DNA of 64,000 bases from Vibrionales bacterium SWAT-3 (GTDB lineage Bacteria; Pseudomonadota; Gammaproteobacteria; Enterobacterales; Vibrionaceae). Below the pieces are notes generated by a model, which saw only the letters and a list, made by a program, of their open reading frames with translations, searched no databases and was not told where the DNA came from. The position numbers were made by a program, and so were the translations under genes. Location of the stretch: assembly GCA_000169995.1 (NCBI GenBank), contig AAZW01000024.1:1-64000 (forward strand), read 5' to 3'. Shown here piece by piece: positions 57,409 to 64,000 of this stretch (position 1 is its first letter; the number at the start of each line of letters is the position of its first letter).

Positions 57409-58644
57409 TAAGGGCGGGATCGAACTTTAACCATTGAAAATAATGGATTTATTTTACAGGGAACTTTTTTAGATAATCACGATCTGATCATGAAGTAAAA
57501 AAACATGAGAAATTCGCACATGATTATCATTGAGCAACTTAAAAAAGTGAAAGATACCCGTTCGCACATCAATCAAGTTTATCCTGTTATGGAAGTCGCT
57601 TTCGTGGTCATAACAGCCATGATTTGTGGTCAAAATAAATGGACAGAGATTAAGGATTTCGGTGAAGGAAATATCGAGTGGTTACGTGAGTATTTCCCCT
57701 ACGAAAATGGTCTTCCCACTCGACATAATATAGCTGCGATCATGAGATCCGTTGTGCCAGAGACGCTATTGGAAGCTATGGTGGGCTGGGTCAATTTGCA
57801 CAGAGAGAAGCATGCTCAGCCTATAATCAGTGTTGATGGGAAGGTTCTAAAAGGGGCAAAAGCAAGCAAACAACAGCACCCCCTCTATATGGTTTCGGCA
57901 TTTGATGTAGACGAGGGTTTGACTCTCACACACCAACCTTGTGACGGCAAAGGTATGGAGCTGCTAGCAATAAGAAACATGCTAGACGCTTTAGATATCA
58001 AAGGATGTTTATTAACTGCTGATGCCCTGCATTGTCAGGTTGAAACACTGAATAAAGTAGTTGATAAAGGTGGAGATATCCTAGTACAAGTTAAACTGAA
58101 TCAACCAAGTTTATTAGCAGAAATTGATGTGCAATTCCAAGACTATTGGGCTTTGCCTGAAGATAAACAGGAATCATACATCACGGAAGAGAAAGGGCAT
58201 GGTAGAAAAGAGGTTCGTGAGGTTTACGTGCTTCCTGCAGCCTTCAGCGAAGCACTCAGACAGAAGTGGTGTCTCGTAAAAAGCATTGTTGCAGTGGTAA
58301 GAGATAGGAGTGTCAAAGGGAAAGGAAGTTATGAAACCTCGTACTATATTTGCACAGACCATTTATCTTTAGAGTTAGCCTTAAAGGCAACAAGAAAGCA
58401 TTGGCATATTGAGAATCAGCAGCACTGGGCGTTGGACGTAATTTTCAAAGAAGACGAGCAGCGAATTTACGCTGGGGATTCAGCGTTGAATATGGCTTGT
58501 TGTCGTCGCTTTGTGCAGAACCTATTTAGAAAATCAGAGGGTAACTTGTCTGTACCAAGAAAGATGAACCAAGCCGCATGGAATAAAGATTACAGGGAAA
58601 AAGTTCTTTTTACATCAGATTAACAAAGTATATTCGCGCCCTTG
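57409..58644 (+). mobile_element. ISAs1-family insertion sequence, 1236 bp
   Basis: The ends are imperfect inverted repeats: left TAAGGGCGGGATCGAACTTT and right (complement) CAAGGGCGCGAATATACTTT. An 8-bp direct repeat flanks the element. It contains one complete transposase gene. It splits a class V aminotransferase gene after the codon for Tyr14. Confidence 0.88.
57505..58623 (+). CDS. ISAs1-family transposase
   Basis: DDE transposase of 372 residues (or 367 from the second ATG at 57520). The N-terminal DDE_Tnp_1-associated domain reads RSHINQVYPVMEVAFVVITAMICGQNKWTEIKDFGEGNIEWLREYFP. The catalytic core has ISVDGKVLKGAK with the first Asp, LLTADALHCQ with the second, and RKHWHIENQQHWALDVIFKEDEQRI with the Glu region. 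The frame is intact, so the element may be mobile. It ends 21 bases before the right end. Confidence 0.93.
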   Translation: MRNSHMIIIEQLKKVKDTRSHINQVYPVMEVAFVVITAMICGQNKWTEIKDFGEGNIEWLREYFPYENGLPTRHNIAAIMRSVVPETLLEAMVGWVNLHREKHAQPIISVDGKVLKGAKASKQQHPLYMVSAFDVDEGLTLTHQPCDGKGMELLAIRNMLDALDIKGCLLTADALHCQVETLNKVVDKGGDILVQVKLNQPSLLAEIDVQFQDYWALPEDKQESYITEEKGHGRKEVREVYVLPAAFSEALRQKWCLVKSIVAVVRDRSVKGKGSYETSYYICTDHLSLELALKATRKHWHIENQQHWALDVIFKEDEQRIYAGDSALNMACCRRFVQNLFRKSEGNLSVPRKMNQAAWNKDYREKVLFTSD

Positions 58645-58686
58645 ATAAAAGCTATCGATAGTAGAAGTATTTGTTAAGTTAGACAT
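58645..58686 (-). pseudogene. 5' remnant of the class V aminotransferase
   Basis: ATG at 58686 follows AAGGGA and encodes MSNLTNTSTIDSFY before running into the IS, where a stop soon follows. Without the IS and one ATAAAAGC copy it joins PPHRTLMGPGP in frame. The promoter side of the gene is therefore still present to the right of the IS. Confidence 0.85.
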
Positions 58687-59148
58687 GTAAATCCCTTACG
58701 TTAATGGTGTTGATATTCCACCCTAAAGCAAATCGAACATGTCAGCAATTAGCCTTAGGTCTTGAGGTCAAACCACTGTCACATAATTGTTAAAATTATT
58801 TTTAAATTATCTCAAGTTACCAATTGACATTGTGAGCGCAAACACGTTCAATGAAATGGCTATCTAGCAGAAGAGGAGCACTGCCCAGGCAGGTGTTTTG
58901 TGGAACCGCATTTCCAATACAAAGCATTTATGGGGAGCAGTGCCGAGATAATAAAAGGATGCAGGACCTTTATTATCGGTTGAGCGGGCTGAATCCCGGC
59001 AACTGTCACCATTTCTATATGGTGAAGAGCTTCTGAGGTTACTATTCACATAATTCCTCTCTTTTTGCTCTAAAACTCTCTTCGAAAAACATTGGACGTT
59101 GGATTACCCAACCGTAATTTTATTTTAGGAAGTCGTGGGAGATATATC
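58687..59148 (+). other. leader region of lysC
   Basis: The 462 bases between the aminotransferase remnant start and lysC hold the promoter region (AT-rich, 58760-58830), the lysine riboswitch and its expression platform. I see no protein gene here. Confidence 0.7.
58867..59036 (+). ncRNA. lysine riboswitch (L box) before lysC
   Basis: The conserved five-helix aptamer is readable. P1 strands are CAGAAG (58868-58873) and CTTCTG (59030-59035). Core elements include GAGGAGC, GGGGAGCAGTGCCGAGA, GGGCTGAATCCCGGCAACTGTCACC and GGTGAAGAGC. It is in the sense orientation and ends 112 bases before the lysC start. The expression platform is not obvious: GAGG near 59035 could pair with CCTC before CTTTTT near 59062 as a weak terminator, or control may act on the ribosome site. 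Confidence 0.92.
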
Positions 59149-60516
59149 GTGAGTGCATCTAATGTAGCTGGTTCTTTTAATGTCGCTAAGTTTGGTGGTA
59201 CAAGTGTTGCCAACTTTGAAGCAATGAGCCGTTGTGCTGCCATTATTGAAAACAACTCAAATACCAAGTTAGTCGTAAGTTCTGCGTGTTCAGGTGTAAC
59301 CAATTTACTTGTAGAACTGGCAAATGGTGTTCAAGACAAAGCTCGCCGTCAGGAAGTGATGGTCCAGTTGACGGACATCCACAATGCAATTCTTGACCAG
59401 CTTGCTGATCCAATCGCCATCGAAAAAGAAGTTCACTCCATTCTTGATGACATTGCGAGCGCTGCTGAGGCTGCATCATTTCAAACAAGCACTAAGCTAA
59501 CCGATCACTTAGTCGCGTGCGGTGAGTTGATGTCGACACACCTTCTTGCTCAAATACTTCGTGAACGCGGTACACCGGCGGTTCGTTTCGATATCAGGGA
59601 AGTAATGCGCACCAATGATGACTTCGGAAAAGCAGAACCTCAGCTTGAAGATATTTCAGTATTAGCGAACGAGAAACTGATTCCACTGTGCCAACAACAA
59701 GTTGTAGTCACACAAGGCTTTATTGGTGCAGATAGTAACGGTAATACAACAACCTTAGGTCGTGGTGGTAGTGATTACTCTGCAGCGCTTATTGCAGAGT
59801 CAGTGCAAGCGATTGGCTTAGAAATTTGGACGGATGTTCCTGGCATCTACACCACCGACCCTCGTATTGCACCTAAGGCTTCTCCAATCCCAGAAATCAG
59901 CTTCAGTGAAGCCTCTGAGATGGCAAACTTTGGAGCGAAGATCCTGCACCCATCGACGCTAGTGCCTGCATTACGTCACCAAATTCCGGTGTTTGTCGGC
60001 TCTTCAAAAGCACCAGAACTAGGTGGAACTTGGATCCGTCAACAGGTGGAAAGCTCTCCACTGTTCAGAGCCCTCGCCCTTCGCTGCAATCAAACCATGG
60101 TTACGCTTCGTAGCGCGAATATGTTCCATGCTTACGGTTTCCTTGCGAAAGTATTCGAGATCCTCGCTAAACATAAGATCTCTGTCGATCTTATCACCAC
60201 CTCAGAGATCAGTGTTTCACTTACCCTAGATCAAACTGATACATCTGGTGGAGCACCTGAGTTACCAGAAGCAGCACGTCTTGAGCTAGAAGAACTTTGT
60301 TCAGTCGATGTGGAACATGACCTGTGTTTAGTGGCATTGATTGGTAATAACATGAGTGAAAGCAAAGGCTACGCTAAGCAAGTATTCAGCACCCTTGAAG
60401 ATTTCAACTTGCGCATGATTTGTTACGGAGCAAGCCCTCATAACTTATGCTTCCTGCTCAATGAGTCAGTCTCTAAACAGGCGATTCAAAAGCTGCATCA
60501 AGAGCTATTCGAATAA
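59149..60516 (+). CDS. lysC: lysine-sensitive aspartokinase III
   Basis: First enzyme of the lysine branch: phosphorylates aspartate. I chose the GTG start at 59149 (SASNVAGSFNVAKFGGTSV), because GGGAG lies 7 bases upstream. A TTG 19 codons earlier is in frame but has no site. This gives 455 residues, close to E. coli LysC (449). KFGGTSV near residue 13 is the kinase signature, and TLGRGGSDYSAALIAE is the aspartate/ATP region. C-terminal tandem ACT domains (VTLRSANMFHAYGFLAKVFEILAKHKISVDLITTSEISVSLTLD) are the lysine sensors. It is preceded by a lysine riboswitch. Confidence 0.96.
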   Translation: MSASNVAGSFNVAKFGGTSVANFEAMSRCAAIIENNSNTKLVVSSACSGVTNLLVELANGVQDKARRQEVMVQLTDIHNAILDQLADPIAIEKEVHSILDDIASAAEAASFQTSTKLTDHLVACGELMSTHLLAQILRERGTPAVRFDIREVMRTNDDFGKAEPQLEDISVLANEKLIPLCQQQVVVTQGFIGADSNGNTTTLGRGGSDYSAALIAESVQAIGLEIWTDVPGIYTTDPRIAPKASPIPEISFSEASEMANFGAKILHPSTLVPALRHQIPVFVGSSKAPELGGTWIRQQVESSPLFRALALRCNQTMVTLRSANMFHAYGFLAKVFEILAKHKISVDLITTSEISVSLTLDQTDTSGGAPELPEAARLELEELCSVDVEHDLCLVALIGNNMSESKGYAKQVFSTLEDFNLRMICYGASPHNLCFLLNESVSKQAIQKLHQELFE

Positions 60517-60563
60517 GGCGATAGTGAATTAATAAGAGTTCAACGCTCAAAGTACAGATACAA

Positions 60564-60589
60564 AAAGGGTTGCAATTAAGCAACCCTTT
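60564..60589. terminator. bidirectional terminator between lysC and metH
   Basis: AAAGGGTTGC and GCAACCCTTT pair around AATTAA, with T and A runs on the two sides. Confidence 0.88.
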
Positions 60590-60627
60590 CTATTTCTAGT
60601 TTTACGAATCACTCGCTGATTTAATAA

Positions 60628-63600
60628 CTAGTTAATATTTGGACCTAGCCACTTCTCAGCTTCCAACATATCCCAACCCTTACGGTCAGCATAGCTGTCT
60701 ACTTGATCCTGTTGAATCTGAGCAATCGCAAAGTATCGAGAATCAGGGTGAGAGAAGTACATCCCAGAAACTGAAGCACCAGGCCACATCGCGTAGCTGG
60801 ACGTCAGTGACATATCGATGGTCTTCTCAACATCCATCAACTCCCACAACGTGCCCTTCTCTGTATGCTCAGGGCAAGCAGGATAACCAGGAGCAGGACG
60901 AATACCTTGGTATTTCTCTCGAATCAGATCATCGTTAGATAAGTCTTCATCTGGAGCATAACCCCAAATGTCCTTTCGCACCTCTTGGTGTAGGTATTCA
61001 GCAAACGCTTCAGCTAGTCGATCAGCCACAGCCTGAATCATGATGGCATTGTAGTCATCACCATTGGCCTTGTATTCATCCGCTAACTCACGCTCACCAA
61101 TACCACCTGTCACTGCAAAGCCACCAATCCAGTCCGCTTTACCGCTTTCTTTTGGAGCAATGTAATCTGACAAACAGTAGTTAAAGCCTTTAGGCTTCTC
61201 AGTCTGTTGGCGAAGGTTATGTAGAACTTTGAGAACCTCAGTACGAGACTCATCGGTATACACCTCAATATCATCACCCACACTGTTGGCTGGGAACATC
61301 GCACACATACCACGGGCTTCAAGTAGCTTTTCTTTCTCTACACGATCCAGTAACTCGTTCGCATCTTTGAACAAACGTTTTGCCTCTTCGCCCACTTCTT
61401 CATGGTCAAGAATAGCTGGGTACTTACCGACCAATGACCATGTCATGAAGAATGGTGTCCAGTCGATGTAGTTGCGCAGTGTTGCCACATCAAAATCATT
61501 GAATACATGCACACCCGGTTTAGCTGGTGCTGGCGGAGTATATGCGTCCCAATCAATCGCCACTTTATTTGCACGAGCTTGCTCTAGTGTCACTGGCTTA
61601 GTGCGAGGCTTCTTACGATTATGCTGATCGCGAACGCGCTCGTAATCTAAGTCCAACTTCTCAACGAAGGCAGGTTTTAGCTCTTCAGAAAGTAGTGAGG
61701 TACATACGCCAACTGCACGAGAAGCGTTATTAACGTAGACCACCGGTTCTGAGTAATTCTGTTCAATTTTAACAGCAGTATGCGCCTTGGATGTCGTAGC
61801 ACCACCAATCAATAGTGGTAACTTAAAGCCTTGTCGTTCCATTTCTTTGGCAACATGCACCATTTCATCAAGGGATGGAGTAATCAGGCCAGAAAGACCA
61901 ATAATATCGACGTTTTCTTCTTTCGCGACTTTGAGAATTTTTTCACATGAAACCATCACACCCAGATCGATGATGTCATAGTTATTACACTGAAGAACGA
62001 CGCCAACAATGTTCTTACCAATATCATGAACATCGCCCTTCACTGTCGCGAGAAGGATCTTACCGTTACTCGCACCAACTTCTTTGGATGCATTAATGAA
62101 CGGCTCCAAGTGGGCTACAGCTTGCTTCATTACACGGGCCGATTTAACAACTTGAGGGAGGAACATCTTACCTGCACCAAACAAATCGCCGACCACGTTC
62201 ATGCCGTCCATTAACGGACCTTCAATTACCTCAATAGGACGAGTTGAATTGACACGCGCTTCTTCAGTATCTTCAACGATGAAGTCAGTAATACCTTTGA
62301 CTAAAGAGTGCTCTAAACGCTTCTCTACAGGCCAAGTACGCCACTCAAGTGCTGATTTATCCTCTACTTTACCAACCGCTCGTTCTAGATACTCGGTTGC
62401 CATATCAAGCAAACGTTCCGTCGAATCATCACGACGGTTTAGTACAACATCTTCAACAGCATCACGCAGATCTTCTGGCACGTTATCGTAAATTTCCAGC
62501 TGACCAGCGTTTACGATGCCCATATCCATACCATTTTTAAAACAGTGGTATAAGAATACAGCGTGGATTGCCTCACGAACGTAGTTATTACCTCGGAATG
62601 AGAATGACACGTTCGATACCCCCCCCCCCCCCCGAGATCATCGCATGAGGTAGGTCGCGCTTGATATCGCCTACCGCTTCAATGAAATCAACCGCATAGT
62701 TGTTATGCTCTTCAATACCAGTCGCAACCGCGAAGATGTTTGGGTCAAAAATAATGTCTTCAGGTGGGAAGCCAACCTCATCAACAAGAATGTTGTAAGC
62801 ATTGGTACAGATCTCGACTTTACGTTCACGTGTATCTGCCTGACCGACTTCATCGAACGCCATCACGATGACGGCAGCACCATAGCGGCGAACCAACTTC
62901 GCTTGCTCGACGAACTTATCTTTGCCTTCTTTTAGAGAAATGGAGTTAACGATGCCTTTACCCTGAATACATTTCAGGCCGGCTTCAATAACCTCCCATT
63001 TTGATGAATCGACCATCACTGGGACTTTTGAAATCTCTGGCTCAGAGGCACATAGATTAAGGAATTTAACCATACACGCTTCAGCGTCTAGCATTCCTTC
63101 ATCCATGTTGATATCGATGATCTGTGCACCATTTTCGACTTGTTCACGAGCAACACTCAATGCCTCATCGTAAAGCTCTTCTTTGATCAAGCGTTTGAAG
63201 CGTGCAGAACCGGTCACGTTCGTTCGCTCCCCCACGTTTACAAACAGAGACTCTTTAGCAATGGTCAGAGGTTCTAAACCGGATAAACGACAAGAGACAG
63301 GTAGGTCCGGCAATTGGCGAGGAGTTACACCTTCAACCGCTTCTGCCATTTGGCGAATATGTTCTGGCGTAGTACCACAACAGCCACCAATCAGGTTCAA
63401 GAAACCACTTTCAGCCCACTCTTTAACGTGTTCAGCCATGTCTTCCGGTGAAAGGTCATACTCGCCAAATGCGTTAGGTAAGCCAGCGTTAGGGTGAGCA
63501 GAAACATAACTCTCTGAGATACGAGACATCTCGCCAACATACTCACGCAGCTCATCAGGGCCTAATGCGCAGTTCAAACCAAACGAGATAGGCTTAACGT

Positions 63601-64000
63601 GACGAAGGGCGTTATAGAAAGCTTCCGTCGTCTGCCCTGAAAGCGTACGACCTGATGCATCAGTAATGGTGCCGGAGATCATGACCGGTAAAGTGATGCC
63701 TACTTCTTCGAAAACAGATTCCACTGCAAAAGCACACGCTTTAGCATTGAGTGTATCGAAGATGGTTTCGATAAGAATAAGGTCTGAGCCACCTTTGATC
63801 AGCGCGCGAGTCGATTCAGAGTAGGCCTCGACTAACTCATCAAAACTCACATTACGATACCCCGGATCATTAACATCTGGAGAGATAGAACAAGTACGGT
63901 TTGTTGGGCCTAAGACGCCGGCAACGAAACGAGGTTTTTCAGGAGTCTTTGCAGTCCATTCGTCAGCGGCTTCTCGTGCTAACTTGGCTGCTGCAAAGTT
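60628..64000 (-). pseudogene. metH: cobalamin-dependent methionine synthase, frameshifted at a C/G run; 5' end outside window
   Basis: Transfers methyl from methyltetrahydrofolate to homocysteine through B12. The visible upstream part (62588-64000) covers the end of the homocysteine domain ([20 protein letters not shown]) and most of the pterin domain. The downstream part (60628-62610) holds the cap and B12 domain with the cobalt-ligand motif [10 protein letters not shown] and the AdoMet activation domain. The join should read [13 protein letters not shown] run of 15 C on the plus strand (62619-62633) shifts the frame there, so translation ends 12 codons after the run. Lengths of 8, 11 or 14 bases would keep frame. 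The frame stays open to base 64000. Confidence 0.88.
62619..62633. repeat. homopolymer of 15 C (G on metH strand)
   Basis: Uninterrupted run inside metH, far longer than any other C/G run in the window. It encodes Gly codons within the conserved ISGGVSN motif. Confidence 0.95.

Noticed and set aside
57457..57492. CAGGGAACTTTTTTAGAT as the left end of the ISAs1 element
   Set aside because: It resembles a common ISAs1 terminus, but no matching inverted end or duplication was found. The pair at 57409 and 58644 has both, and restores the aminotransferase frame.
59092..59148. TTG start giving a 474-residue LysC
   Set aside because: GTG at 59149 has a good ribosome site and gives the usual LysC length.

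Overview
The window reads as chromosome 1 of a Vibrio. The gene order rapA/tldD/yhdP/rng/maf/mreDCB - complete msh pilus cluster - ssb - qstR - galU - uvrA - pglL - class V aminotransferase - lysC - metH is the characteristic Vibrio arrangement. Base composition and codon use look uniform and moderately AT-rich. Species cannot be fixed by eye; a Splendidus-clade relative is only a guess. No rRNA, tRNA or CRISPR array was seen.

Layout. (1) 1-8.0 kb: ispB; a small conserved protein; the divergent pair mdh/argR; then a TAXI-type TRAP transporter (binding protein, fused permease) ending in a UspA-like protein. (2) 8.0-12.6 kb: rluA with a D-2-hydroxyacid dehydrogenase, an atypical NRAMP-like transporter, and an IS3-family element with a broken transposase beside the rapA terminator. 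(3) 12.6-28.3 kb: rapA, a PIN-PhoH ATPase, and a long leftward run mreB-mreC-mreD-maf-rng-yhdP-nit-tldD for cell shape, RNA processing and envelope lipid transport. (4) 28.4-48.7 kb: the MSHA type IV pilus cluster mshH-I-J-K-L-M-N-E-G-F-B-A-C-D-O-P-Q. (5) 48.8-56.2 kb: ssb, qstR, galU, SOS-controlled uvrA, and a PglL-type O-oligosaccharyltransferase. (6) 56.3-64 kb: a class V aminotransferase split by an ISAs1-family element, lysC behind a lysine riboswitch, and metH running off the right edge.

The most striking result is damage. Three IS elements of three families sit in 64 kb, each with recognisable inverted ends and target duplications. One splits mshI and one splits the aminotransferase near its N-terminus. 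mshM carries an out-of-frame internal deletion, and mshE, maf, the IS3 orfB and metH carry single-frame shifts; the metH shift lies in a run of 15 C/G. As written, three components needed for MSHA pilus assembly (MshI, MshM, MshE) are broken while all pilin genes stay intact. This is either real decay of a surface-attachment system or partly sequencing error. The IS insertions cannot be explained as base-calling errors; the single-base shifts could be.

Regulatory elements that could be read directly include a lysine riboswitch before lysC, a LexA box before uvrA, CRP-like sites before the TAXI gene and the PhoH gene, candidate ARG boxes before argR, a rho-independent attenuator between the TAXI gene and its permease, and many intrinsic terminators. 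I did not find a clearly new biological system. The best candidates for new biology are the NRAMP paralogue lacking the usual metal ligands, the TRAP-DUF3394-Usp unit with its repeated hairpin sequence, and the decayed MSHA locus.
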